From NCBI RefSeq assembly GCF_900142365.1, contig NZ_FRAP01000018.1:1-64000 (forward strand): a stretch of 64,000 bases of DNA, written 5' to 3'. Shown here piece after piece: positions 28,208-36,397 of this stretch. This DNA is from Pseudonocardia thermophila (GTDB lineage: Bacteria > Actinomycetota > Actinomycetes > Mycobacteriales > Pseudonocardiaceae). How positions within the stretch are numbered: the first letter of the stretch is position 1; every line of letters starts with the position of its first letter. The notes below the pieces were generated by a model that did not search any database, had not been told where the DNA came from, and worked only from the letters and a program-made list of their open reading frames with translations. Both the position numbers and the translations under genes were made by a program.

Positions 28208-29149
28208 ATGTTGCGCGAACGCCTGGCGGATCAGCTCGGCGCGCTGGCGACGACGTGGCACCGCAGGGCGCTGACGGAGATCCTGCGCTGGCCGTGGCTG
28301 CGGTCGGCGGAGGAGAAGGTCACCGCGGTCGTCGAGCCGCTCTACGACCGGCACCGCGGCGACCTCGCCGTCGAGCTGATGCACGGCGGTCGGTGGGCGG
28401 GGCACTCGGTGCACGCGGCGCTGTCGGACCTGCCGATCGGCTTCTACGCCGGTGCGCTGGTGCTCGACGCGCTCGGCAAGGACGTGCCCGCCGGCCGCGG
28501 CCGGCTCGACCCGGCGGCGACGCTGTCCGCAGCCGGGATCGCCGCCGCCCTCGTCACCGGCGCGACGGGCGCCACCGACTGGGCGGTGAGCGACGGCGAC
28601 GACCGGCGGATCGGCCTGTTCCACGGCCTGCTCAACGGGGCCGCGACCGCGCTGCAGACGGCCTCGCTCACGGCGCGGCTGGCCGGCCGGCGGCGACCAG
28701 CGCAGGTGCTGGGCGCGGCCGGGATGGCGGTCACCGCAGCCGCGGGCTACCTCGGCGGGCACCTCGTGCAGGGCCGGGCGGTGATGGTGAACCGGGCGCT
28801 GGGCAGCACCGCGCCGACCCGCTGGGTGCGCGCCGTCCCGCTCGACGAGCTGGCCGACGGCGGCACGGTCGGCGTCGAGGTGGAGGGTCGCAAGGTGCTG
28901 CTCCACCGGGCGGGCGAGGAGGTCCACGCGATCGACGACGTGTGCAGCCACGCCGGAGCGCTGCTGTCCCGCGGTGAGGTGACCGGCTGCGTCGTCACCT
29001 GCCCGCTGCACGAGACCCGCTTCGACGTGCGCGACGGCAGCATCCTGCGCGGCCCTGCACACCACCCGCAGCCGGTGCTGCCGGCGCGGACCAGGAACGG
29101 ATGGATCGAGGTCCGGGGCACCCCGCCCCGGCGGCGTGGTTCTGGTTGA
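28208..29149 (+). CDS. DUF2231 membrane domain fused to Rieske [2Fe-2S] domain
   Basis: A 313-residue two-domain protein. Residues about 60-190 form a DUF2231-like region with four hydrophobic helices. Residues about 210-305 form a Rieske domain with ligands C246/H248 (CSHAG) and C265/H268 (CPLH). The arrangement suggests a membrane-anchored electron carrier. It is followed 30 bp later by a second, soluble Rieske protein, so the two may act together. No oxygenase partner is nearby. Confidence 0.87.
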   Translation: MLRERLADQLGALATTWHRRALTEILRWPWLRSAEEKVTAVVEPLYDRHRGDLAVELMHGGRWAGHSVHAALSDLPIGFYAGALVLDALGKDVPAGRGRLDPAATLSAAGIAAALVTGATGATDWAVSDGDDRRIGLFHGLLNGAATALQTASLTARLAGRRRPAQVLGAAGMAVTAAAGYLGGHLVQGRAVMVNRALGSTAPTRWVRAVPLDELADGGTVGVEVEGRKVLLHRAGEEVHAIDDVCSHAGALLSRGEVTGCVVTCPLHETRFDVRDGSILRGPAHHPQPVLPARTRNGWIEVRGTPPRRRGSG

Positions 29150-29179
29150 TCACCGGTTGCGGACACTGGGAGGCACACC

Positions 29180-29536
29180 ATGGTGTGGGAAGCGGTCGCG
29201 GACCTCGACCAGCTGGAGGAGGGCGACATGATGGTCGTCCGGATGAACGGCGAGCCGATCTGCGTCGTCCGGCTCTACGAGGACGAGGCGGTCGCCGTGC
29301 ACAACACCTGCACCCACCAGCAGCAGCCGCTCAACGAGGGATACCTGCAGGAGGACGACACGCTGATCTGCCCGGCCCACAACTCCTGCTTCGACCTGCG
29401 TACGGGCGAGCCGAAGGGGGTCCCCGCGGTCGCCCCGATCCCCGTCTACGCGTGCAAGATCGAGGACGACGCGATCTGGGTGGACGTCGACCAGCAGCTC
29501 AACGACGCGGAGATCCCGCACAAGCCGTACCACTGA
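29180..29536 (+). CDS. Rieske-type [2Fe-2S] ferredoxin
   Basis: A 118-residue soluble Rieske protein with ligands C44/H46 (CTHQ) and C64/H67 (CPAH), the NirD/BphF-type ferredoxin size. It probably transfers electrons to an oxygenase or nitrite reductase-like partner, none of which is encoded beside it. It is in one unit with the upstream DUF2231-Rieske gene. Its end is followed within 15 bp by palindrome copy 2. Confidence 0.88.
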   Translation: MVWEAVADLDQLEEGDMMVVRMNGEPICVVRLYEDEAVAVHNTCTHQQQPLNEGYLQEDDTLICPAHNSCFDLRTGEPKGVPAVAPIPVYACKIEDDAIWVDVDQQLNDAEIPHKPYH

Positions 29537-29551
29537 TCGCGGCTCAGGAAG

Positions 29552-29616
29552 GCGTCGAGAACGACGTTGTGGTGATCACATAGGACTGTTGATCACCACA
29601 GCGTCGTTCTCGACGC
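29552..29616. repeat. Long dispersed palindrome, copy 2
   Basis: Arms of 27 nt (29552-29578 and 29590-29616) match with one mismatch that would still pair as G-U in RNA; the loop is 11 bases. It lies between convergent genes and contains the stop codon of the DUF559 gene (29576). It is the same element as copies 1 and 3. Confidence 0.9.
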
Positions 29617-30463
29617 GGGTTCGTTCCTGCAACCTCCGCTCGATCACCGCCGCCGTCGCACGTGGACGGCGGTAGTAGTCATCACGGGTGAAGCGCAGCG
29701 TGAGCCACCCGAGATCACCGACCTGCAGGTCACGCGCGCGGTCCCGACGAGACCGCTCGTCGTCGAAGTGATCGGCCCCGTCGTACTCGATCCCCAGCCG
29801 AGCGTGCGGATAGGCGAAGTCGAACCGGGCGACGCACATCCCGTGCTCGTCGACCACCGGGTGCTGCAGCACCGGCTCCGGCAACCCCGCGAAGTGCAGC
29901 AGGAGCCGGAAACGGGTCTCCATCGCCGACTCGGCCAACGGGTTCGCCAGCGGCACCGCCTTCGCCAGATGCCGACAGCCCCGCGCCCCGGGCGGCCCGC
30001 CCAGCAGCGCCCGCGGTTCGAACCCGCCGATCCGGCACAGCCCGTCGATCGCCACCACAGCCTCGGTCAGCCGAAGCCTGCGCCCCAGATCCCACGCCGT
30101 GCGGAACGGCGTCGTCACCCGACAGCCCTGCACGAGCTCGATCTCGGCCGGAGCGAGCGCGGCCTGCCGCACGATCGGCCCCCGCCGCTTGGCGACCGTT
30201 CCCCGCGAAGCGATCAGCTCGGCGGGCGCCGACTCAGGCGCGCAGTCCGCACCGTGCAGCCGGGCCGCGGAGTACCCGCACAAGGCTCCGTCCTCGGGCA
30301 GCAGCAGATGCGCAGCCCGCGAGCGCAGGGTCAGGTCCGGCACGGCCGAGGCGTCGACGTACACGTCTCGGAAGACCTGCGTGAAGCGCGCGGAGCGCAG
30401 CTGCGCCCGCGTCAGCGCACCCGCGGCGATGGCGGCGGACCCGAGGAACGGTTCTGCGGTCAC
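29576..30463 (-). CDS. DUF559 (PD-(D/E)XK-type) nuclease-like protein
   Basis: A 295-residue protein. The N-terminal third resembles the AbiEi/HTH-like module common in this family (GALTRAQLRSARFTQVFRDVYVD). The C-terminal part is the DUF559 endonuclease-like domain, with E in AMETRFR and the acidic core FDFAYPHARLGIEYDG. GTG start at 30463. The last residues (VENDAVVIN) are encoded by palindrome copy 2, and copy 3 lies just upstream of its 5' end, so the gene is bracketed by the repeat. Biological role unknown; a link to toxin-antitoxin or mobile DNA is speculative. Confidence 0.8.
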   Translation of the reverse strand: MTAEPFLGSAAIAAGALTRAQLRSARFTQVFRDVYVDASAVPDLTLRSRAAHLLLPEDGALCGYSAARLHGADCAPESAPAELIASRGTVAKRRGPIVRQAALAPAEIELVQGCRVTTPFRTAWDLGRRLRLTEAVVAIDGLCRIGGFEPRALLGGPPGARGCRHLAKAVPLANPLAESAMETRFRLLLHFAGLPEPVLQHPVVDEHGMCVARFDFAYPHARLGIEYDGADHFDDERSRRDRARDLQVGDLGWLTLRFTRDDYYRRPRATAAVIERRLQERTRVENDAVVINSPM

Positions 30464-30508
30464 GGGCTACAGGATCGGAGACGGCCGGGGTTCCCCGCGG
30501 GGGTTTCC

Positions 30509-30567
30509 TCGAGAACGAAGTTGTGGTGATCAAGATGGCTTGTTGATCACCACAGCTTCGTTCTCGA
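30509..30567. repeat. Long dispersed palindrome, copy 3
   Basis: Arms of 25 nt (30509-30533 and 30543-30567) match except for one G-U compatible position. Compared with copy 2, the left arm has GAAG for GACG and the right arm has the complementary CTTC for CGTC, so a base pair was exchanged while pairing was kept. It contains the stop codon of the TetR gene (30530). Confidence 0.9.
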
Positions 30568-31120
30568 CGCGGCCCCCATCACCGAACAACCGCCAGGTCG
30601 CCGCCGCGGCGTCGGCCGGGTCCTCGTCGCACGACGCGCAGTGCGCGATGACGCCGACGAGGGCCCCCGCGAGGAAGGCCGCGTGCACGTCGAGCGGCAC
30701 GTCCGAGGCGGGCCGCGCGCCGGCCCGGAACCGCTCCTGCACGGCCTCGGTCAGCGCCGCACGGAGCCGGGCGGCGAACCGGGCGCTGCCCTGCGGCCCG
30801 AGCATCCGCGCGTAGAGCGTGGCGTGCTCGCGGACGTGCTCGAACAGCGTCACCAGCGGTGGCGGCGCCGGCTCCGCGGGTGCGTCGAGCGGGCACAGCT
30901 GCGCGGCCTGCGCGACGGCGGCGACTGCCTCCTCCATCGCGTCTGCGAACAGTGCGTCCAGGTCCGGGTAGTGCAGGTAGACGGTCGCCCGGTTCACACC
31001 CGCCCGAGCCGCGACGGCGGAGAGCGTGAGCGTGGCCGGATCGCGCTCGCCGGCCAGCTCCAGCGCTGCGGCGCGCAGGCTCGCCCGGGTGCGCCGGGCG
31101 CGGGGATCATCCGGTGCCAT
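30530..31120 (-). CDS. TetR-family transcriptional regulator
   Basis: A 196-residue TetR regulator. The N-terminal helix-turn-helix contains LSAVAARAGVNRATVYLHYPDLDALFADA (about 31-60), followed by a ligand-binding helical domain. It is divergent from the FrnE-like gene with a doubled CGACATCTGTCG site between them. A -10 box (TAGACT, 31128-31133) lies 7 bases from the ATG, so it may be leaderless. Its final residues (VENEAVVIN) come from palindrome copy 3. Confidence 0.88.
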   Translation of the reverse strand: MAPDDPRARRTRASLRAAALELAGERDPATLTLSAVAARAGVNRATVYLHYPDLDALFADAMEEAVAAVAQAAQLCPLDAPAEPAPPPLVTLFEHVREHATLYARMLGPQGSARFAARLRAALTEAVQERFRAGARPASDVPLDVHAAFLAGALVGVIAHCASCDEDPADAAAATWRLFGDGGRVENEAVVINKPS

Positions 31121-31133
31121 GACCAGAAGTCTA

Positions 31134-31163
31134 CGACATCTGTCGATTAAACGACATCTGTCG
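31134..31163. promoter_or_regulatory. Probable TetR operator, two identical boxes
   Basis: CGACATCTGTCG occurs at 31134-31145 and again at 31152-31163, 18 bp apart. Each box is a partial palindrome (CGACA/TGTCG). They lie between the divergent TetR and FrnE-like genes and overlap the promoter region of both, next to TACACT (31166-31171), which ends 7 bases before the plus-strand ATG. Confidence 0.75.
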
Positions 31164-31178
31164 CGTACACTGGCCGGT

Positions 31179-32129
31179 ATGCGCGTGGAGATCTGGATGG
31201 ACGTCGTGTGCCCATGGGCCTACATCGGCAAGCGGCGGATGGAGCGCGCCGTGGCCGACCTGCCCGGCGTCGAGGTGGTGTGGCGTCCCTACCGGATCGA
31301 CCCGGCCGCCCCGGTGCCGGCGGAGCCGCTCGCCGAGGCGCTGCGCGACCCGATGGCCGACGACCTGCTGCGCGCCTGCTCCCCCGGGCTCACCCCGGCC
31401 GGGAACCGCGAACGCGTGGCCCGGATCGCCGCCGAGGAGGGTCTCGGCCCGACGTGGGGCGCCGCTTGGCGCGCGAACAGCCACGACGCCCACCGCCTCA
31501 TCGCGCTGGCCGAGCCCTACGGCGTGCAGGACGCGGTGGTGGAGGCACTGCTGAAGGCGCACTGGATCGACGGGGCGGACATCAGCGACCGGGCCGTGCT
31601 CGCCCGCGTCGTCGGCGATGTCTTCCCCGAGGGCCCGGCGCTGCTCGAGACCGACGCCGGAGACCGGAGGGTGCGGGACCTGCTGCTGGAGGGCAAGGCG
31701 CGGGGGATCCGCACCTCCCCGACGATCGTCGCCGGGGAGCGGGCGCTGGCCGGAGCCCAGCCACCCGAGGTGATCGCCGACTTCCTCGCCGACGCCGAGG
31801 AGCCGCGCGAGCTGCCGGAGGAGGTGTCCCGGTACCGCTGGGCGGAGTCGCTGCTCGACCAGCGCGATCCCCTCGGCGCACTGGAGCTGCTGCAGCCGCT
31901 GCTCGCCGAGCACGGCCGCGACCGCGCCGTGCGCCTGCTCGCAGCCCGCGCCTGGTACGCCTCCGCCCAGCTGCGCAAGGCCCGCGCAGCGCTGGAGGAG
32001 TTCGTCGCCGAGCACCCGGACGACGCCTACGCCCACGCCCTGCTCGGCCGCACCCTGCAGCGGATGAGCGAGCACGAGCTGGCCGAGCCGCACCTGCGGC
32101 TCGGCAGCGCGATGGGAACGCCGGTCTGA
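31179..32129 (+). CDS. FrnE/DsbA-like thioredoxin-fold protein with C-terminal TPR region
   Basis: A 316-residue protein. The first 210 residues match the FrnE branch of DsbA-like proteins, beginning MRVEIWMDVVCPWAYIGKRR; the active site has only one cysteine (CPWA), as in many FrnE/2-hydroxychromene-2-carboxylate isomerase-like proteins. The remainder has helical repeats (LLAARAWYASAQLRKARAALEEF and PDDAYAHALLGRTLQRM) of the TPR type. It probably handles thiols or dithiol oxidation under TetR control. The longer open frame from 31026 is rejected because it overlaps the operator. Confidence 0.85.
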   Translation: MRVEIWMDVVCPWAYIGKRRMERAVADLPGVEVVWRPYRIDPAAPVPAEPLAEALRDPMADDLLRACSPGLTPAGNRERVARIAAEEGLGPTWGAAWRANSHDAHRLIALAEPYGVQDAVVEALLKAHWIDGADISDRAVLARVVGDVFPEGPALLETDAGDRRVRDLLLEGKARGIRTSPTIVAGERALAGAQPPEVIADFLADAEEPRELPEEVSRYRWAESLLDQRDPLGALELLQPLLAEHGRDRAVRLLAARAWYASAQLRKARAALEEFVAEHPDDAYAHALLGRTLQRMSEHELAEPHLRLGSAMGTPV

Positions 32130-32139
32130 CGACCGGCGC

Positions 32140-33137
32140 TCAGCCGACGGGGGAGGCGGCGTCGTCGGGCGTGCGCCAGTTCCGCAGCCCGAGCGACGCG
32201 CACTTCACCGCCGCATCCACCCGGGAGAGTGCGCCGATCTTGGCGACGATGTTCTCGACGTGGCGCGCCGCCGTCTTCGGTGCGATGTGCAGCGCAGCGG
32301 CGATGTCCGGATTGGAGAGTCCGTAGGTCAGAAGGGTGGCGACGTCGATCTCCCGCTCCGTCAAGGGGATCGGCAGCCCCCCGGCGAGACGTCGAGGACG
32401 AGCATGCCGCCCTTCGCCCGGGCCCGGACCACGTAGGTGGAGCCGCGATACCAGTGGTACGACGTGCCGGGAACCGCGTCGAACCGCCGCGGCAACGCCG
32501 GCACCAGCCGATCCCGGACCAAACCCGTGATGTCCGGATCGGCCTCGCTCGGAGGGGGACCGAAGAGCGCCTTCCGGTCTGCTCCGATGACGATCCGCGC
32601 CCCCTCTGAAGTCGCGCTCTCGTCCAGTGATCCCCACCAGTCGACGGCATTTCCGAGTACCGTCTGCAGCGCGTTGAGCAGGCTCATCGAATCATCGCTC
32701 AGCGCATTTCGGTCGGCGATGCTGACGTGCAGTGATCCAGTGTAGTCACCCTCCGCGCTGTACAGGCAGACCGTGACCCCCTCGTTGAAACCGGACGGCC
32801 GGAAGACTCGCTCGGCAGAGTACATCGTCTCATAGGGAAAGGGCATGTCACGCCATCGGAGCGGCTTCCTGTCGTAGGTCCGCATGTAGCGGAAAGCCTC
32901 GTCGTGCCGAACGAACCAGGTGTTCAGGTGATGGATCACCGGTTTGGGGTAATCAAGGTTGACCACGGTTTCGTGCTGCCCCGAAACCGGGTTGAAGCGT
33001 ACCAGCGCAACCGCATCACCACGGGCTGCAGAGCGGACCTGAGCGGCGACGTCCGAGTAGAGGCGATCGTCCTTGCGCCGATCGGTGAGCCTGCTACAGA
33101 TCGACGCCAGCGCTTCCAAGCTGCGGGGAGCAGCCAT
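32140..33137 (-). pseudogene. LuxR-family regulator split by a frameshift in a G tract (DmfR-like)
   Basis: Two minus-strand frames make one regulator. The 5' frame begins MAAPRSLEAL at 33137 (GGGAGG site five bases before the ATG) and ends shortly after LVLDVSPGG. The 3' frame begins at LPIPLTEREI and encodes a complete LuxR helix-turn-helix ending at 32140. The frames meet at a run of six G on the minus strand (C tract 32377-32382); one more G would join them into a 332-residue protein. The total length of 998 nt is one short of a multiple of three. It is divergent from dmfA1, fitting a regulator of dimethylformamidase. It may be a real mutation, a phase-variable tract or a sequencing error. 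Confidence 0.8.
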
Positions 33138-33301
33138 CCGATCCTCCCGAGGTCCTGGTTCTCCGCGCATGGCCAGCTACCAGATCAATAGTTGTTCTGT
33201 CAAGGGGTCCACGACCGATGTGCGGCGCTTTGCGAGCCCGTTACGTTGCCACATCACGCTGACCACGCGAGTGCACTACCAGCCTTTGCAGGAGGCATTT
33301 G

Positions 33302-33688
33302 ATGGCACTTCCGACGCTCACCCAGCAACGGGAGCGCGAACACGCGGTCTTCCGCCAAGCGGAGGAATACATCCTCAACAACGAGATCAAGCCCCGGATC
33401 TCGGAAGAGGTGATCGAGGAGCACCGCAGACTACCCATCGGCAAGCACTCCGATGATCTGGAGCGCATCCTCGTCTACCTGCGCAAGAACCACCTCACGA
33501 TGGCCCGCAAGTACATCCTCGTCTGCACGGTCCCGCACCGGGAGTGGCGCATCGCGGAGCTGAGCGGCGAGCCCGGCAAGCCCCCGCACCTGCTCCCGGA
33601 CGCGTTCTCCGACCGGTACGAGGCCGAGCACGGCCTGTTCCTCAAGCGACTGCGCGACAACGGACTGCTCGAAGGGATCGACGCCTGA
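33302..33688 (+). CDS. dmfA1: N,N-dimethylformamidase small (alpha) subunit
   Basis: A 128-residue helical protein, matching the small subunit of dimethylformamidase in size and in its position just before the large subunit. It begins MALPTLTQQREREHAVFRQA, and contains TMARKYILVCTVPHREWRIAEL near the centre. AGGAGG (33290-33295) precedes the ATG by six bases. Two bases separate its stop from the next ATG, so the subunits are co-translated. The known enzyme has alpha2-beta2 type composition. Confidence 0.87.
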   Translation: MALPTLTQQREREHAVFRQAEEYILNNEIKPRISEEVIEEHRRLPIGKHSDDLERILVYLRKNHLTMARKYILVCTVPHREWRIAELSGEPGKPPHLLPDAFSDRYEAEHGLFLKRLRDNGLLEGIDA

Positions 33689-33690
33689 CG

Positions 33691-35967
33691 ATGAAGATCC
33701 TCGGTTACGCGAAGCAGCTGTCGGTGCGGCCCGGCGAGCAGGTCGACTTCCTGGTGAGCTGCGAGACCCCTACCTATCGCGCCGACATCGTCAAGCTGAT
33801 CCACGGCGACACCAACCCGGCGGGCCCCGGGCTGAAGGTCGAGCCGGTCGACACCCCCGTCAACGGCGAGTTCCCCGGTCGCGTCCAGCAGGTCCACAGC
33901 GGTTCGCACATCGTCGTGCCGCACCACCCGCGGCTCGACCTCACCACCGAGTGGACGCTGCACACGATGGTCTACCCGACGACGCCCGAGCGCGGGACCC
34001 AAGGGCTGCTCACCAAGTGGGATCCCCGCTCGGAGGCCGGGATCGGCCTGTTCATCGGGCCGGAGGGCGCGGTGGAGCTCTGGGCGGGTGACGGATCCGG
34101 GCGAACGCTGCGGCTCAGCACGGAGGCCAGCTTGATCGCCGGGCTCTGGTACCTCGTCACCGGATCGCGAGCGGCCGACGGCACGTTCACGGTGTCGCAG
34201 ATCCCCATCGTGACCCCGACGAACAGCCGGTTCGCGATCGCGACGTCGCTCGACTCCACGACGGCCACCGTGAGCCGCAAGGAGGATCTGGTCCCCGCAG
34301 CCACGGACGTACCGCTGATCATGGCGGGCCGCTACGACCACACGTCGGCCAGTGGCACCGTGGTCGTGGCCGACCACTTCAACGGCAAGCTCGACCGGCC
34401 GCGGATCCACGCGGCCGCCCTCACCCCCACCGAAGCGGAGGGGCACATCGAGAACCCGCGCGGTACGCAGCTGATCGCCGCCTGGGACTTCGCTGCCGAG
34501 ATCACGCGGGACGGGATCAAGCACCCGCGGCGGATCACCGATGCCTCGCCGAACCGGCTGCACGGGACGGCCGAGAACGGGCCCGCCCGTGGGGTGACCG
34601 GGTACAACTGGCGCGCCAAGGAGCAGAACTTCGTCCACGCTCCAGCGGAGTACGGCGCGATCCACTTCCACGACGACGACCTCACCGACGCGAAGTGGGA
34701 GATCGACTTCACGCTGACCGTGCCGGAGGATCTCCCGTCCGGTCTGTACGCGGCGCGGCTGGTCGCCGACGACGACACCGACTACGTGCCGTTCTACGTG
34801 CGGGCGATCCCCGGGCAGGAGAAGAAGATCTGCTTCCTCGCGCCGACCGCCAGCTACATGGCGTACGCGAACGACCACGTCAGCCTCTCGGCCCCGATCG
34901 CCCAGCTCTTGATCGCGCGGGCGCCGGTGCTGCAGCAGGGCAACATCGTGCTCAGCGAGCACCGCGAGTTCGGGCTGTCGACCTACGACACCCACACGGA
35001 CGGGACGGGCGTCGCGTACTCGACGCGGCAGCGCCCGATCCTCAACATGCGGCCGGGGTTCCGGCACTGGTTGTCGCCGTCGCTGTGGCAGTTCAACGCC
35101 GACCTGCACCTCATCGACTGGCTGACCGAGATGGGCTACGAGTTCGACGTGGTGACCGACGAGGACCTCCACCTCGAAGGCGTCGACGCCATCAGCCCGT
35201 ACCGGGTCGTCCTGACCGGATCTCACCCCGAGTACTACTCGGAGTCCATGCTCGACGCCGTCCACCAGTACACGAACACCGGTGGACGGCTGATGTACCT
35301 CGGCGCCAACGGGTTCTACTGGGTGATCGCGTTCGACCCCGAGGACCCCAGCGTCATCGAGGTCCGCAAGGGCCACGGCTCCAACGCGTGGAAGTGCAAG
35401 CCCGGCGAGTACCACCTGTCGTTCACCGGGGAGTACGGAACCCTCTGGCGGCATCGGGGGCGTGCGCCCCAGCGCCTCGTCGGGGTCGGTTTCGGCGCTG
35501 AGGGCTTCGACGTCTCCTCGTACTACCGCGTGACCCCGGACGGGCGCAACGGCGCCGCGTCGTGGATGTTCGAAGGGATCGACCCGGATGAGCGCATCGG
35601 CGACTTCGGCCTCGTCGGCGACGGCGCCGCCGGGCTCGAGCTGGACATCTACGACCCCGATCTCGGCACACCGCCCGAGACCGTGATCGGGGCGACCTCC
35701 GAGGGACACACCGACGTGTACCTGGAGGTGCTCGAGGAGCTGTACTTCAACGTGCCCGGCACCGGCGGCACCCAGAACGGCCGGGTCCGGGCCGACATCA
35801 CCTACTTCCCGACCCCGAACGGTGGCGGCGTCTGGTCCTGCAGCTCCATCGCGTACTGCGGATCGCTCTCCCACAACGGGTACGACAACAACGTCTCCCG
35901 CTTGACCAAGAACGTCCTCGACCGCTTCCTCGAGGACCGGCCGGCGCCGGCAGGTGCCTCGCGCTGA
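33691..35967 (+). CDS. dmfA2: N,N-dimethylformamidase large (beta) subunit
   Basis: A 758-residue protein matching dimethylformamidase, which hydrolyses DMF to dimethylamine and formate. The N-terminal half is a jelly-roll/LamG-like region and the C-terminal half carries the active site. The published Paracoccus enzyme, as I recall it, has a mononuclear iron held by two tyrosines and a glutamate. Here Y392 (SYMAYAND), Y432 (STYDTHTDG), H512 and E514 (SHPEYY) fall at a near-constant offset of 7-8 residues from those positions. Full length and intact. Genes for dimethylamine or formate use are not adjacent. Confidence 0.9.
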   Translation: MKILGYAKQLSVRPGEQVDFLVSCETPTYRADIVKLIHGDTNPAGPGLKVEPVDTPVNGEFPGRVQQVHSGSHIVVPHHPRLDLTTEWTLHTMVYPTTPERGTQGLLTKWDPRSEAGIGLFIGPEGAVELWAGDGSGRTLRLSTEASLIAGLWYLVTGSRAADGTFTVSQIPIVTPTNSRFAIATSLDSTTATVSRKEDLVPAATDVPLIMAGRYDHTSASGTVVVADHFNGKLDRPRIHAAALTPTEAEGHIENPRGTQLIAAWDFAAEITRDGIKHPRRITDASPNRLHGTAENGPARGVTGYNWRAKEQNFVHAPAEYGAIHFHDDDLTDAKWEIDFTLTVPEDLPSGLYAARLVADDDTDYVPFYVRAIPGQEKKICFLAPTASYMAYANDHVSLSAPIAQLLIARAPVLQQGNIVLSEHREFGLSTYDTHTDGTGVAYSTRQRPILNMRPGFRHWLSPSLWQFNADLHLIDWLTEMGYEFDVVTDEDLHLEGVDAISPYRVVLTGSHPEYYSESMLDAVHQYTNTGGRLMYLGANGFYWVIAFDPEDPSVIEVRKGHGSNAWKCKPGEYHLSFTGEYGTLWRHRGRAPQRLVGVGFGAEGFDVSSYYRVTPDGRNGAASWMFEGIDPDERIGDFGLVGDGAAGLELDIYDPDLGTPPETVIGATSEGHTDVYLEVLEELYFNVPGTGGTQNGRVRADITYFPTPNGGGVWSCSSIAYCGSLSHNGYDNNVSRLTKNVLDRFLEDRPAPAGASR

Positions 35968-35980
35968 CGATCGGCCGCTG

Positions 35981-36373
35981 TCAGGAGGGTTCGCGTCCGT
36001 AGCGCTCCGCGTACCGGCGGGCGGCGGCGGCCCGTTCGGCCGCCGTCGCCCGCTCCCGCACGCGCTGCGCCTCCCCCGCCGGGTACCCCGCCTTGACGAC
36101 CCGGTGCTCGACCGAGCCCTCCATGATGAACAGCCCGTACCGCAGGGCGACCAGCCAACCGAGCAGCACCGACAGCAGCCGCACCCACAGCGGGCCGGGT
36201 ACGAGCAGCAGGATCAGCGGCGTCACGATCAGCAGCTGCACGCCGATGCGGGCGAAGTGCCGCAGCCGCCACGTGCGGCAGGTGGCGTCGTGCAGGACCC
36301 ACTCCCGGTAGCGCGGCCCGAGCCGCCCACCCAGGGCGTACCACAGCCACCGGATCGGATCGGGTCGCGTCAC
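35981..36373 (-). CDS. DUF5313 family membrane protein
   Basis: A 130-residue actinobacterial protein beginning MTRPDPIRWLWYALGG, with the REWVLHDATCRTWRLRH motif and two hydrophobic helices (about 45-85). It ends in a basic, alanine/arginine-rich helix. Family function is unknown. It lies 25 bp after the VWA gene and may be the last gene of that unit. Confidence 0.8.
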   Translation of the reverse strand: MTRPDPIRWLWYALGGRLGPRYREWVLHDATCRTWRLRHFARIGVQLLIVTPLILLLVPGPLWVRLLSVLLGWLVALRYGLFIMEGSVEHRVVKAGYPAGEAQRVRERATAAERAAAARRYAERYGREPS

Positions 36374-36397
36374 CCCACGATCCTGCCACGGCGCCGA

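Noticed and set aside
29552-30567. Palindromes as inverted terminal repeats of an insertion sequence
   Set aside because: Each copy is itself a complete palindrome, there is no transposase, and no target-site duplication is visible.
30026-31128. Extension of the FrnE-like or DUF559 coding frames across the TetR operator
   Set aside because: Upstream in-frame starts would overlap promoters and operator boxes, and the conserved N-termini begin at the chosen starts.
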